Shown: positions 8,558-19,113, counted from the first letter of the stretch. The stretch: DNA of 64,000 bases from Arthrobacter woluwensis (GCF_030816155.1 NZ_JAUSXR010000001.1:3286001-3350000); one strand, 5' to 3'. Made by a program: numbers and translations. Notes: generated by a model from the letters alone, not told the origin.

Positions 8558-10678
8558 ATGTCTCACGCGAAGAAGGCCGATGCGGCCCTGAACTCCCCGA
8601 CCTCCGCAGCCTCCCGCGCCAGCGATTCACGCGCCAGCGCCCTGATGGCGGCGGGCACCCTGATCTCCAGGATCCTCGGTTTCGTGAAGTCGTGGCTGCT
8701 GATCGTGGCGCTCGGCCTGGGCTCCTCGGTCACGGACACCTTCATCAACGCCAACAACCTGCCGAACATGGTGTTCGTGCTGGTGGCGGGCGGTGTCTTC
8801 AACGCCGTGCTGGTGCCCCAGATCCTCAAAGCGAGCCGCGCACCGGACAGCGGGGCGGATTACATCAGCCGCCTCATGACGTTGGCCGTGATCGTCATGT
8901 TCACCCTGACGGCGCTGGTCACGCTGTGTGCGCCCTTGCTGATTCAGGTGACCACCTCGGGCTACGGCCCGGCGCAGATGAGCCTGGCCGTCACGTTCGC
9001 GGTCTACTGTCTGCCCCAGATCTTCTTCTACGGGCTCTACGCGATGCTCACCCAGGTCCTCAACGCCCATGGGTCCTTCGCGCCGGCCATGTGGGCCCCG
9101 ATCGTCAACAACATCGTGGCGATCGCCGGTCTCGGCCTCTTCGTGGCGATCTTCGGCGCCAGTGCCGCCAACCCGCACACGCTGGACAACTGGGGCACCG
9201 GCCAGACCATCCTGGTGGCAGGTTTCTCCACGCTCGGCGTCCTGGTGCAGACCGCTCTGCTGTTCATCCCGCTCCGGCGCCTCAAGCTGGGCCTGAAGCC
9301 GCGCTTCGGCTGGCGCGGCGTCGGCCTCGGCGCAGCGGCCAAGGTGGGTTCGTGGGCGCTGCTGACCACGGTCGTCAGCCAGCTCGCGTTCCTGTACGTC
9401 ATGAAAATCGCCACGATCCCCGGCGCCGTGCGGGCCAACGCCCCGGCGGGCTCGCCGCCCATCGCCGGTAACGCGGTGCTCGAGATCGCCAGCCAGCTCT
9501 ACTTCCTGCCGCACTCGATCATCTCGGTGTCCCTCGCCACGGTGCTGTTCAACCGCATGGCGAAAGCCTCCCTGGACAACGATGTGCGCGGTCTCCGCGC
9601 GGCCCTCTCCAACGGCCTGCGCACCAGTGCCGTGGCGATCGTGTTCAGCGCCATCGCCCTCCTGGTGCTGGCGGCTCCGATCGGCATGTTCTTCTCGGCC
9701 GGCAAGCCGCAGGACGGCGCCCTGCTGGCGATCACGCTCTCCATCCTGGCGCTGACGAGCCCCTGCCTGAGCATCAACTTCATGATGACCAGGGTGTTCT
9801 ACTCCCGCGAGGACGCCCGGACCCCGTTCTACGTCCAGCTCGCACTCGCCGTGCTGAACCTGGTCGGCGCCTTCGTCATCCAGTTCCTGCCGGCCGAGAT
9901 GATCATCTACGCCATCGCCGGTCTCTACTCCGTGGGCAACATCCTCTCCGTCCTGATCAGCGCGTTCTTCCTGCGCCGTGTCCTGGGCCATCTGGACGGT
10001 CCCCGCATCATCAACTCCTACATCCGCATGGGCTACGCGGGCATCGGCTCCGCCATCGCCGGCGGGGTGGTGCTGTGGCTGTTCGGCGCCTACCGCGCCG
10101 ACGGCTTCCTGTGGCACAACCAGGCCGCGGCCCTGCTCTCCATCTGTGTGGCCGCTCCGGTCATGCTGGGCGTCTATGTCGTGCTCCTGCGGGTCTTCCA
10201 CGTCGAAGAGCTCCGTGACCTGCTCCGCCCGCTGCTGGCGCGCTTCATCCGCCCCACCCCTGCCGAGAGCCCGACGACGACGGCGGCCGCCGCGCCGTCG
10301 TCGGCCTCCTCCGCGCAGGCCGGGCAGGCACACCGCGGGACCCGCGAGGATCTCTCCACGGGCGCCCTCCCGGCCGTGTCGATGGACACGGGCCTCCTGC
10401 CCAGGATCTCGGGCGGGTTCGACTCGGAGGGCTTCCGTGCGGCGCCCAGCGCCGAGGACGTGGGGGAGGGTCTGACGCAGCGTGCGGGCAGCGGCCATCC
10501 GTCCACGCCTCACTATGGCGACGAGGTCACGGCGGTGCGCCCGGAAGGCCGCAGGAGCCTGCTGACGGTGTTCCGCGACTGGCTCTGGGCCCCTCCTGCA
10601 CAGCAGCCTCAGCTCGGACGTCACACATACCAGGGCCGCTCTGGGGAGAATCCCCACTTCCCATCTGACCTCCGATAG
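8558..10678 (+). CDS. murJ: Lipid II flippase MurJ (MviN)
   Basis: A 706-residue MOP-superfamily membrane protein that flips the peptidoglycan precursor lipid II across the membrane. Conserved start of the fold: AGTLISRILGFVKSWLL, then NANNLPNMVFVLVAGGVFNAVLVP. About 14 hydrophobic segments run to residue 560. The last 145 residues are a disordered Ala/Thr/Ser-rich cytoplasmic tail. In mycobacteria MurJ is fused to a pseudokinase domain; here that part is a separate gene 50 bases downstream. Likely co-transcribed with that gene, trxB and trxA. Confidence 0.93.
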   Translation: MSHAKKADAALNSPTSAASRASDSRASALMAAGTLISRILGFVKSWLLIVALGLGSSVTDTFINANNLPNMVFVLVAGGVFNAVLVPQILKASRAPDSGADYISRLMTLAVIVMFTLTALVTLCAPLLIQVTTSGYGPAQMSLAVTFAVYCLPQIFFYGLYAMLTQVLNAHGSFAPAMWAPIVNNIVAIAGLGLFVAIFGASAANPHTLDNWGTGQTILVAGFSTLGVLVQTALLFIPLRRLKLGLKPRFGWRGVGLGAAAKVGSWALLTTVVSQLAFLYVMKIATIPGAVRANAPAGSPPIAGNAVLEIASQLYFLPHSIISVSLATVLFNRMAKASLDNDVRGLRAALSNGLRTSAVAIVFSAIALLVLAAPIGMFFSAGKPQDGALLAITLSILALTSPCLSINFMMTRVFYSREDARTPFYVQLALAVLNLVGAFVIQFLPAEMIIYAIAGLYSVGNILSVLISAFFLRRVLGHLDGPRIINSYIRMGYAGIGSAIAGGVVLWLFGAYRADGFLWHNQAAALLSICVAAPVMLGVYVVLLRVFHVEELRDLLRPLLARFIRPTPAESPTTTAAAAPSSASSAQAGQAHRGTREDLSTGALPAVSMDTGLLPRISGGFDSEGFRAAPSAEDVGEGLTQRAGSGHPSTPHYGDEVTAVRPEGRRSLLTVFRDWLWAPPAQQPQLGRHTYQGRSGENPHFPSDLR

Positions 10679-10728
10679 GATCGAAACTCGAAACACCCCG
10701 TGTCTTCCCGGGGCCTGAGGAGGTTGTG

Positions 10729-12174
10729 ATGTCCCAGCAGATCGAGGCAGGATCCGTCCTGGGTGGCCGCTACAAGGTCACAGGCTCGGTGTTGCTCTCC
10801 CATGACCGCGATCAGGTGCTGGACGGTGTGGACCAGGTCCTGAACCGTCCGGTCAGCATCCTGGTGGCCAGTGAGCAGAACGCGGATCAGCTCTCCCAGA
10901 GCGCCCGTGAAGTCGCCACGGGGGAACGCCCCGGGGCCATGCAGGTGCTGGACCTTGGGGTCAACGATGGTCTGACGTACCTGATCACCAGCCATTCGAG
11001 CGCCCCGGATCTGCTGGATCTGCTGGTCGCCACCGATGCTCCGTACGTGGAGCCCTTCTTCACCGAGACTCTCGGCAGCGAGATCTTCGGCGAGGAGCGT
11101 TCCCGGGAACCTGAGACCTACGGTGGGCGCTACGACGAGAACTCCGGTGACGTCATCCACTACGACTCGGAACAGGGTTGGTCCCCCGAGCACGAGGCTG
11201 CGCACACCGCCCCCGGTGCACAGGTCCCGGCCGAGCCGGAGCGCCCTGCGGCCGCTGCGCCGCCCGCCACCGAACCCGTGACGCGTGCCCAGGAGCCCTC
11301 CGCCCCTGAACAGCCGAAGGCGCCTGAGCAGCCCAAGGTGACGGTCTGGAACGATGAGGACCGCAGCCACGCCGAAGCCGCCCCGGCGCCTGAGACGGCC
11401 GCCTTCCTTCAGCAGCCTGCGGCCGCCGCAGAGCGCGACCGCCGCGAAGCAGGTCACTTCCCTGCCGCGGCGCGGGATCAGATGCTCGGCTTCGAGACCG
11501 AGCCGGACGACGACGAAGCGGCGCCTGCACCGGAGAACCGCAGCACGCGCTGGATCGTCGGCGGCGTGCTCGTCGTCGTGCTGATCGCCGCCCTGGTGTT
11601 CGCGGTGACCAACCTCGGCAACCTCTTCAATGCGGGCGCCCCGTCCGCGGACAAGACCACGACGTCGACGGCGCCGACCGCGACGAATCCCGGCTCGCAG
11701 CCGCCTCCGAGCACGGCTCCCGTCGCCGCTCCGCCGGCGATCGACTCACTGACACGACTCGGTGATTTCGACTTCGCCGCAGGCTTCGACAAGGACCTGC
11801 CGAAGGCGATCGACGGTAACAATGCGACGTACTGGTCGAACATGGAGTTCGGCTCGGAGAACTGGGGTGGCCTGGTCAAGAGCATCCCCCTCGTGGTGAA
11901 GCTCAAGCAGCCCGCGCAGGTCAAGTCGATCACCCTGACGCAGCTCGGCGGATCCGGCGGTTCGGTGACGATGTACACCAATGACAAGCCCAGTCTTGAC
12001 GGGGCCAAGCAGGTCGCCAGCAACACCTTCACCGGTCCGAACCTGACCATGGCGGTAGGCGGAGACATCACCACCCAGTACGTGATCATGGACATCACCG
12101 CGCTGCCACGACTCGCGGCGCCACGGACACAGTTCCCGTACGGCCTGAGGCTGGCGGAAATCAAAATTCAGTAG
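10729..12174 (+). CDS. MurJ-associated membrane pseudokinase with discoidin-like extracellular domain
   Basis: A 481-residue single-pass membrane protein. Residues 1-110 look like a protein kinase N-lobe ([27 protein letters not shown]), but the glycine-rich loop and VAIK lysine are absent and no C-lobe with HRD or DFG follows, so it cannot be an active kinase. A disordered Pro/Glu/Ala stretch, a membrane helix (about 277-298, [19 protein letters not shown]) and an outside domain with DGNNATYW, typical of F5/8-type sugar-binding folds, follow. ATG 10729 fits the aggagg at 10718-10723 better than GTG 10726. By analogy to mycobacterial MviN, the phosphorylated N-lobe may bind FhaA, which is encoded at 56 kb. 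Confidence 0.75.
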   Translation: MSQQIEAGSVLGGRYKVTGSVLLSHDRDQVLDGVDQVLNRPVSILVASEQNADQLSQSAREVATGERPGAMQVLDLGVNDGLTYLITSHSSAPDLLDLLVATDAPYVEPFFTETLGSEIFGEERSREPETYGGRYDENSGDVIHYDSEQGWSPEHEAAHTAPGAQVPAEPERPAAAAPPATEPVTRAQEPSAPEQPKAPEQPKVTVWNDEDRSHAEAAPAPETAAFLQQPAAAAERDRREAGHFPAAARDQMLGFETEPDDDEAAPAPENRSTRWIVGGVLVVVLIAALVFAVTNLGNLFNAGAPSADKTTTSTAPTATNPGSQPPPSTAPVAAPPAIDSLTRLGDFDFAAGFDKDLPKAIDGNNATYWSNMEFGSENWGGLVKSIPLVVKLKQPAQVKSITLTQLGGSGGSVTMYTNDKPSLDGAKQVASNTFTGPNLTMAVGGDITTQYVIMDITALPRLAAPRTQFPYGLRLAEIKIQ

Positions 12175-12302
12175 TCGACTGGCCCCAGGTACTCTGTGAA
12201 GAGGCCTGGGGCCACTTCTTTGACGGAATAGTTCAGCGCTCCGTTCCGTTGTGCCCTCTGCCGCATTCGTTTGGCTTGAGCGAGGAAGAGGATTCCACCC
12301 AC

Positions 12303-13253
12303 GTGAGCACGCAAGAAACCACGGCCCCTGAGGTCCACGACGTCATCATCATCGGATCCGGTCCGGCTGGGTACACCGCTGCCATCTACACGGCGCGTGC
12401 CAAGCTCAACCCGATCGTGTTCGCCGGCTCGGTGACCGCCGGTGGCGAGCTGATGAACACCACCGAGGTGGAGAACTTCCCGGGCTTCCCGGAGGGCATC
12501 CAGGGACCCGATCTGATGGACAACCTGGAACAGCAGGCCAGCCGCTTCGGTGCTCAGGTCGAGTACGAGGATGTCGTCTCCGTGGACCTCGACGGCGACG
12601 TGAAGTCCGTGACCCTCGGCAATGGGGAGACGCACCGTGCCCGCACGGTCATCGTGTCCACCGGGTCCGCTTATCGTGAGCTCGGCCTGGAGAACGAGAA
12701 GCGTCTCTCGGGCCACGGTGTCAGCTGGTGTGCAACCTGTGACGGTTTCTTCTTCAAGGATCAGAACATCGCCGTGATCGGTGGTGGCGACTCCGCGATG
12801 GAAGAGGCCCTGTTCCTGACCAAGTTCGCCTCCAAGGTCACGGTGGTCCACCGTCGCAAGGAGCTCCGCGCTTCCAAGATCATGGCCGACCGCGCTCTGA
12901 CCCACGAGAAGATCGATTTCGTGTGGGACAGCGAAGTCGTGGATGTCATCGGTGAGGACAAGGTCACCGGCATCCGTCTCCGCAATCTCGTGACCGACGT
13001 CGAGGAGGAACTTCCGGTCACCGGCCTCTTCGTCGCCATCGGCAACGACCCGCGCACCGACCTCTTCAAGGGCATCCTCGATCTGACGGCCGAAGGAACC
13101 ATCGCCGTGGACGGTCGCACCTCGAAGACCAGCCTCCCGGGCGTCTTCGCTGCGGGTGACGTGATCGATCCGAAGTACCGTCAGGCGATCACCGCAGCCG
13201 CCTCCGGTTGCGTTGCTGCCATCGACGTCGAACACTACCTCCAGAACCACTGA
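12303..13253 (+). CDS. trxB: Thioredoxin reductase
   Basis: NADPH-dependent flavoprotein that reduces thioredoxin. The 316-residue protein has the FAD-binding GSGPAG near residue 17, the redox-active CATC at about 143-146, the NADPH-binding [10 protein letters not shown], and the C-terminal FAD contact GVFAAGDV. The chosen start is GTG 12303, preceded by a purine-rich gaggaagagg; the longer upstream open frame adds a non-conserved extension. The thioredoxin gene follows 24 bases later, giving the usual trxBA unit. Confidence 0.95.
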   Translation: MSTQETTAPEVHDVIIIGSGPAGYTAAIYTARAKLNPIVFAGSVTAGGELMNTTEVENFPGFPEGIQGPDLMDNLEQQASRFGAQVEYEDVVSVDLDGDVKSVTLGNGETHRARTVIVSTGSAYRELGLENEKRLSGHGVSWCATCDGFFFKDQNIAVIGGGDSAMEEALFLTKFASKVTVVHRRKELRASKIMADRALTHEKIDFVWDSEVVDVIGEDKVTGIRLRNLVTDVEEELPVTGLFVAIGNDPRTDLFKGILDLTAEGTIAVDGRTSKTSLPGVFAAGDVIDPKYRQAITAAASGCVAAIDVEHYLQNH

Positions 13254-13277
13254 GAATTCCGAAGAAAGAAGGAAACC

Positions 13278-13605
13278 ATGAGCAACGCCAAGGACGTTAC
13301 CGACGCAAGCTTTGAGAACGACGTTCTCCAGGCTGAAAAGCCCGTGATCGTTGATTTCTGGGCGGAATGGTGTGGCCCCTGCCGCCGGCTGAGCCCGATC
13401 CTGGACCAGATCGCGGAAGAGAACGCTGACAAGGTCGAGGTGGTGAAGGTGAACGTCGACGACAACCCCGCCGTCGCTTCCCAAGTACGGAATCACCTCC
13501 ATCCCCGCCGTCTACCTGTTCCAGGGCGGCGAGGTGAAGAACACCGTGACCGGTGCATACCCGAAGCAGTACTTCGAGAAGGAATTCGCCGACGTTCTCG
13601 GCTGA
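13278..13605 (+). CDS. trxA: Thioredoxin (frameshifted)
   Basis: Small redox protein reduced by TrxB. The start has WCGPC at residues 31-35 and the sequence is normal to NVDDNPAVAS. There the ccc run at 13480-13482 has one extra C; without it the frame continues as KYGITSIPAVYLFQGGEVKN, with the conserved cis-proline, to ADVLG and a TGA at 13603-13605, for a typical 108-residue protein. As sequenced the frame runs on to 13946 with unrelated residues. A strong terminator follows directly after the restored stop, supporting the corrected end. Confidence 0.92.
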
Positions 13606-13634
13606 ACCGTCTCCTCGCGGTGATAAGCCGCTCA

Positions 13635-13674
13635 CGAAGGGCCCGATGCGCAGGCATCGGGCCCTTCGTTTTTT
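13635..13674 (+). terminator. Rho-independent terminator after trxA
   Basis: A perfect 15-bp stem (cgaagggcccgatgc at 13635-13649, its complement at 13654-13668) with a 4-base loop, followed by six T. It ends the murJ-trxA transcription unit and borders the first parS site. Confidence 0.92.
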
Positions 13675-13676
13675 GT

Positions 13677-13690
13677 GTTTCACGTGAAAC
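13677..13690. promoter_or_regulatory. parS site 1
   Basis: Exact copy of the 14-bp palindrome gtttcacgtgaaac, the ParB-binding core of bacterial parS. It sits 3 bases beyond the trxA terminator and is the leftmost of eight copies in the window. Confidence 0.93.
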
Positions 13691-14850
13691 GCCCTGTGGC
13701 GGCCAGACTGGTGGGACGAGCTCTTCAGCTTTCGGTCCACAAGATCCACGGCAGTTCACCGGGCTACGGCGTGGCCTCGCCATGCGAGAGCGAGACCTGA
13801 TGCAGGAGAGGAGGGGAGGGAGAGGGGCGAACTCTCCGACGACGCGCGATCACTCGACCGGCTTACGAGACGCGGCAGGTTCTCCAACTCCTTGCAGATT
13901 GACGTCGCACGATTCAAGAAGTCAGGTCTGTAAGTGTAATCAGTGAGTTCTGTGAATTCATGAAGATCTCGATGAAGAGCCACGCGGCTGCATTAAAAGA
14001 GGCGGACCTGAATGTACGACGGCGCCGGCAGCAGAAAGAGCAGGCCACCCGGCCGACTCCGGGGATCATCTATTAGGTCCGGCGTGAAACACGGCAGACC
14101 GATCACGACTACTCCACACGCACTCGTGCAGCCGTCGCGCCGTCAGAGCGGGTCCGCGGCAGGGGAGACACCTCTGAAGTCCGGTTCGCCTGGAGCCCCC
14201 TCAGGACATCCCGGCAGGCAGAAAGATGTGAAGACTTCGGCACAGCGCGAGACCATCAGGATGAGAAGACGTGATGCGCACAGCCTCCTCCGCGGGTTGA
14301 GTCGAAACGAGCAGACAGCGCGATATCAACCGCCCAAGCTCTTCTCTGCAGGTCTTCGTCGTAAGCCTCAAGGCGTCCTCAGACGACAGACTCACTACGA
14401 CACGGCCACGAGCGACCAATACCGCGAAGGGCACACCCTGAGATGACTCGCCCTGGAGGACGCCCGGGAAGGTCTCACCCGGCTCCCTGAAATGGCATGG
14501 TTCGAAAGCATGCAGCACCACGACGGACAGTCGACCGAACATGAGTTGCTCAGCACAGCAGTCCCCACCCTCCTCGAGGCCTCGATCGTGACCGGTCCAG
14601 TCCGCCTGATGCTCGGTGCACCTCGTGCCGAACGGCGCGGGTCTCCTGCACGGACAACGGGAGATCCCGGCTTTCGACTGTCTACGGGGCCCAGGGCATG
14701 CGAGGAGAGGCGGGAGGCTCTGGACGCGGTGCAAGCCACTCGAATCCCCTCACGACGCTCCAGCGCGCCTCCTGGGGGCACGAGACCGCCACAGCCCTTT
14801 GAGAGGCTGGGAGTGGGAGTTGGCTCCGCAGAGGGAGGAGGTCGGCTCAT

Positions 14851-14873
14851 ACGCTCACACGCTCACACGCTCC
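14851..14873. repeat. Short tandem repeat, unit acgctcac
   Basis: Three near-identical 8-base units in the gene-free block. No function evident. Confidence 0.5.
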
Positions 14874-15244
14874 CGCGGTCCCTACGACGCCCTGGCGCCT
14901 AGACACCCAGGTGCCCAGGTGGAGCGTGGAGGCGCGCAACCGCAGTGCAATTCCCGTCATAAGGCGGATGGCTCCCACCGGCCTGAAGTGGAATATACAC
15001 ACCCCTCAATCACCACGTACGACCTCCTCACCAGTGCGGGGAGGAGGTCAGACCTAGTGGAACACGCGCTCTCGCCAGACTCACCCTTGTAATCAGTTTG
15101 GCCTGATAGGGACTAAGACCGCCCACCAACAGCCCGGTAGACCTCGTCGAGGCCTCAGTGTCACAGGGGATCGACGTAGCGCCAGGCCTTTTCCGCGGCT
15201 TGGCATGGCATTCACCCATACCCACAACCTTCAGCTCGCAACTC

Positions 15245-15346
15245 ACCGATCACCGGTCACCGGTCACCGACGACCGACGAGTGACAACCGGCCACTGGGT
15301 CCTGGGTCATGGGTTCAGGTCATGGGTTCAGGGTTCCGGGTTCAGG
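15245..15346. repeat. Imperfect short tandem repeats
   Basis: Left half repeats a 7-base accggtc-like unit; right half repeats a gggttcaggtcat-like unit. The stretch belongs to the gene-free block and looks like slippage-prone simple sequence. Confidence 0.55.
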
Positions 15347-15639
15347 CAACCTTGTTTCCCGGACTTCAGGCATCGAAGGCGTACTTCTCGTGAGACTCAT
15401 TGAGGGCCGGCCAGCGTAGGGCACCCTCAGACTGTTCACACCCGACCGAGCGTACGTGGCAACCATCAGCGTTCATACCGACTCTAAAGGCCTCATATGG
15501 GCCGATCAGCCACTTCATATCCCGGACGCCCACGAGCCCGCCCCGGGAGTCGACCGATTAGACACTCTGTTGCGAATCCGGCATCGGAGGGAGAACCTAA
15601 CCACCGGTCCCGCGCGCCGCCGCGGATACCCACCCCGTT

Positions 15640-15653
15640 GTTTCACGTGAAAC
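15640..15653. promoter_or_regulatory. parS site 2
   Basis: Exact 14-bp core; flanking bases also fit, giving the full 16-bp consensus tgtttcacgtgaaaca at 15639-15654. Confidence 0.95.
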
Positions 15654-16523
15654 ACGCCCCCATACCCGCCGCAGGCGGAGACTGGGGCGGAAAATTTGGA
15701 TCCCGCGCACTTGCTACTGCGGTTTCGGTCAACTGTCGAGAAACACTACCTGCCATACGGTCCCTCGTCCGTCCGCCGGAAGACACACAGCCTCTGGGGG
15801 CCACCACACACTTCAGGTCGGCCCACCGCCCCGCCTGACGGTCAGGCACCGTCTGGATGCTTCGACGACGTGCATGGACAGCGGCTAGCGCTCAAGAGCG
15901 GATTACAGCCTCTCGTCTCACGCCTGGGGACTATGCAGCCCCGCCGGAGACGTCAGGAAATCCGACCCGACGCCACAGCACCAGAGCCCCCCTCTGGAAA
16001 CCCGGGGTGCCGCCCTTAGCGGATCTTCTACAGACCCAATGGGAAGACAGCCACGAATCCCAAAGAGCTTCCCCTGGCGACTCGGAAGAGATGGCACATT
16101 GCCGATCCGCGGACCCTACCTGATGGGCCCTGTGGCCACGACGTCGGACTGTCCGCTGTGCTCGCTCCCGAATGTGAACAGGCCCAAGCCGCAGTTCCCT
16201 TAGGCGCGCGCGACCGATAGACGAGTCCCCAGGAGGCGGGTGGACCCTCTCAACGGGTACACGTTCGTGCAGAACGTCAACGCAGCCGGCAGCCACGTGA
16301 TCGCCACAGAGATCGCCACATTCCCAACTGTTGGAAGGGAGTTCGGCTAAGAATGATTAAGGCATCGAAGACCGGGGGACACCGGGAGCACGCATCCAGT
16401 CGGGCCCATCATGCACCCGACAGTTCGACTCCCTCCCTGCTGCCGAGAACCTCGGCAGGCGCACGACAACGTCGAGGTTCTCAGCGAGCCCTGACCGTAC
16501 CTTCAGCTCTCTAAGGGCCAGCG

Positions 16524-17025
16524 TTCTCCACACCACTTATCCACAGCTCTATCCACACCGCCTGAGCCAAGGCTCCAGTGATCCTCGAGGCCTCTCGAGT
16601 CCTTGTCCACAACAGCCTGTGGACAAAGATGCGACGCCGGTTTCACGTGAAACATCGCCCGGTCAAAGAGCTCGTGATGTCGATGCGGCGACGATGCAGC
16701 TGCCGGACCGGCCACGAGACCCTGGCGCCGATCAACATGAACAGACCCACCCACGAACTCGAAAGCCCGGAAATCCGCGGATTCTGAATGGTCTACTTCA
16801 TCATTTGATCCATTCGGCGATCACATCGGACCCCTGCTCAGCCACCGGGACCTGTCAGGGCTACCACCTGACTCACGCCACTTTGCCCTACGACCGCGAC
16901 GGCCGTGGACCGCATCTGAACAGCGATGCTGTCCACAGCCATGCCAAGCTGTTCGACTCAGCAGACCCTCTCGCTCCAGACTGCGGGATCCCTATCCACA
17001 AAGTTATCCACAGAGGCTTTCCACA
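16524..17025. other. DnaA-box cluster inside the gene-free block
   Basis: Nine exact or near-consensus DnaA boxes in 500 bp. Exact ttatccaca lies at 16537-16545 and 17004-17012. Others: ttctccaca 16524, ctatccaca 16549 and 16992, ttgtccaca 16603, its inverse tgtggacaa 16618, ctgtccaca 16929, ctttccaca 17017. The two boxes at 16603 and 16618 form an inverted pair, and parS site 3 begins 14 bases past it. DnaA boxes this dense are expected at an origin or a DnaA-titration site; dnaA itself lies 8.5 kb away. Confidence 0.75.
16640..16653. promoter_or_regulatory. parS site 3
   Basis: Exact 14-bp core, placed 13 bases from a DnaA box within the DnaA-box cluster. Confidence 0.93.
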
Positions 17026-17386
17026 AGGTCGGCGCACACGCGTTGCGCCCGGATGGCCTGCCGGCCTCCGAATACGGCAGCCTCAGTCAGAGCCAGAGTG
17101 ACCGATCGAATGGGAACGCAGGTCCCACGAGTTCACCCGACATGCCCCGGGACATGAGCTGGCCACCACCTACCCAACGTCCACTCGGGCACTGGGATGA
17201 TTCCCTCAGGAATGGGCCGCAAGCGTCGATCGGATGCCACCCAACGCCGCACCATCTACGATCTGAGCTTGTCCACCTGAACCGGAGACATCAGTACTCC
17301 GCACACCTACCCGACCGTCGGGAAGGGGCCATCCCATCTCCAGGGCAGCTCCGGATTCACTGCAACGAACCACAAGTTCAAGGAAC

Positions 17387-17400
17387 GTTTCACGTGAAAC
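17387..17400. promoter_or_regulatory. parS site 4
   Basis: Exact 14-bp core of the ParB-binding palindrome in gene-free DNA. Confidence 0.93.
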
Positions 17401-18334
17401 ACGAACAGCCGCCACAGTCGAATGCGGGGTTGCGACACTCCAGGGTGCAATGGCATGAGTAGCTTGCGCTCCAACCTCAGGCTTTGAGGGACCGTCGGCA
17501 GGACTGGGGAGAGTGCCAGAACACCGACTGGACTCTCGCCTGACGCGAGGGCCGTCACGGTGCTCTCAGCGCCCTTTACACGCCCCATCTGACAGGAGGG
17601 AGGCCGATCGCGTCAAACCTCAGGCCATGAGCGCCTGACGACCGGAACAGTCACCAGGTCGGCGCACGCCGCTATCGGAGGTCCGCAAACCGGGGAGAGG
17701 GCGTGACACCGGCTTTTACTCGCTCCAGACTAGGGCCCTCCCTCCAGTACTGGGATGCACCTGCGAATCAAAGTCCCTTAGCCGAGCTGCTGGACCTCTT
17801 GGGGATGCACCCGGCCCAGGGGTCTCGCCGTCACAGGGACGCCAGAGTTTGCGTACAACAAGCAGGGTTGGATGCAGCAGCATGATGGCCTGATGTCGCT
17901 CGGAAAACGTCCCTCTGCGCGCGGAGAGCTACCTGGAACTGCAAGGTCCAGCGGCCTCACGCCCAGGGTGGCGGCGAGGAAGAGGCCGCCTGCCGGGTGT
18001 AGAGGTCATGCGGGACTACACACTCAGCAGCGAGGCGGTAAGCGTCACTCTTGATTGAACCCCTCATAAACAACTTCTTTCGCTATTCGAACCCAGTTCG
18101 TCCGCCAGAGACGATAGGTGCGGTGGGCCAGATGCGCAGGGGGCCAGACAGCTCGAGGCGATCGCAATGCGCCTTCCGGAGAGCCGAGCCAATGGATGGT
18201 GCCTACCGGAAGGGGAGTGGCTTCTACCCGGCGAACGAAGTCCCGGTGGTGCGACATTCTCCGTGATATATAGGCCCAAGCCCAACGCACTTCGTCACGG
18301 CCTTCCCACCGATGCGCGCTCTGGAGTGAATCGC

Positions 18335-18348
18335 GTTTCACGTGAAAC
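18335..18348. promoter_or_regulatory. parS site 5
   Basis: Exact 14-bp core in gene-free DNA, 329 bases from the next copy. Confidence 0.93.
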
Positions 18349-18663
18349 ATCTGCCCGCGCAGACGCCCTGTCCGCCAGAGCATTGGATCCGCAATTGGTG
18401 GAAGTCGTCAGTTCATGCATCATCGGCCACATCTGTATGCGCGACGTGCCCGACCTATGCGATCTCACGGGCTCGCAGACGATAAGCTCCGGGCCGGCCA
18501 GGTCCATATCTCATCCCATCAGAGCATTGGCCCAGGCAACAAGAGGCGACTCACGACACGAACAGGGGACTTTGCGCCCGGTCGACTGGCGGATTCTTCT
18601 GACCCAAAGTATCGAGACTGGGTGAGAGCGAAATCGCGGGCTAGGCGCGAGAGTCCAAGCCCT

Positions 18664-18677
18664 GTTTCACGTGAAAC
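18664..18677. promoter_or_regulatory. parS site 6
   Basis: Exact 14-bp core in gene-free DNA, about 440 bases beyond the parB stop. Confidence 0.93.
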
Positions 18678-19055
18678 GTGGTGCCGGGTCCCCGTGATTG
18701 GGGGGAGACTCGCGTGGGGCGCTGTGTATGAAAGGCGCCTATATGCCGAAAAGGGTGCAGTTCCCAGGTGTTGACGGCGCCTACGAAAGGCAAAAGTCCT
18801 AGAATCAGGACCGAGAAGTCAAGGGTAACTGTGGCGCCCTGATGCACTTTCAAGCTTCAGTTCGCCATGATTCCGGGATCCCTTAGCCGCCGAGACCGCA
18901 CCTCAAGGTGTGCAATCCTGGATCGTGATCAGAAGAGGGCTATCGAGTTCTTGCCATTCTCCGACCTCACCAGCGTTCGAGACGAAGGCCCTCCTGGACA
19001 TGCACCGCACAGTCCAACGTGCAGGTTCACAGCACGGTCGATGACCACACAAATA

Positions 19056-19085
19056 GGGTCCGTGTTTCACGTGAAACACGGACCC
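19056..19085. promoter_or_regulatory. parS site 7 embedded in a perfect 30-bp palindrome
   Basis: The 14-bp core is at 19064-19077 and the full 16-bp consensus at 19063-19078. Symmetry extends eight bases beyond the core on each side (gggtccgt on the left), making 30 bp perfectly palindromic. It lies 28 bases past the parB stop, where the same sequence could fold as a hairpin in the parB transcript. Confidence 0.93.
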
Positions 19086-19113
19086 TCTGAATGACGCCTT
19101 CAGGCCTCCATCA

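Larger units (their letters stand above)
13675..19063. other. Gene-free origin-proximal block carrying parS sites and DnaA boxes
   Basis: About 5.4 kb between trxA and parB contain no frame that I can support as a gene. Every open frame of 60 or more codons on either strand translates into Arg/Pro/Ser-rich or mixed sequence with no recognised motif, start-site signal or conserved block, and no frame dominates. The block looks less GC-rich than neighbouring genes (not computed). It holds six parS sites internally plus one at each edge region, a DnaA-box cluster at 16.52-17.03 kb, and short tandem repeats near 14.85 and 15.3 kb. Decayed genes hidden by indel errors are possible but no fragment was recognised. 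Confidence 0.7.

Noticed and set aside
12168..13502. Long antisense frame over trxB
   Set aside because: Antisense shadow of a certain gene.
13675..19063. Some 30 open frames of 60-180 codons on both strands in the gene-free block
   Set aside because: Their translations are Arg/Pro/Ser-rich or irregular, have no recognised motif, no ribosome-binding site and no consistent frame; GC-rich DNA gives such frames by chance.
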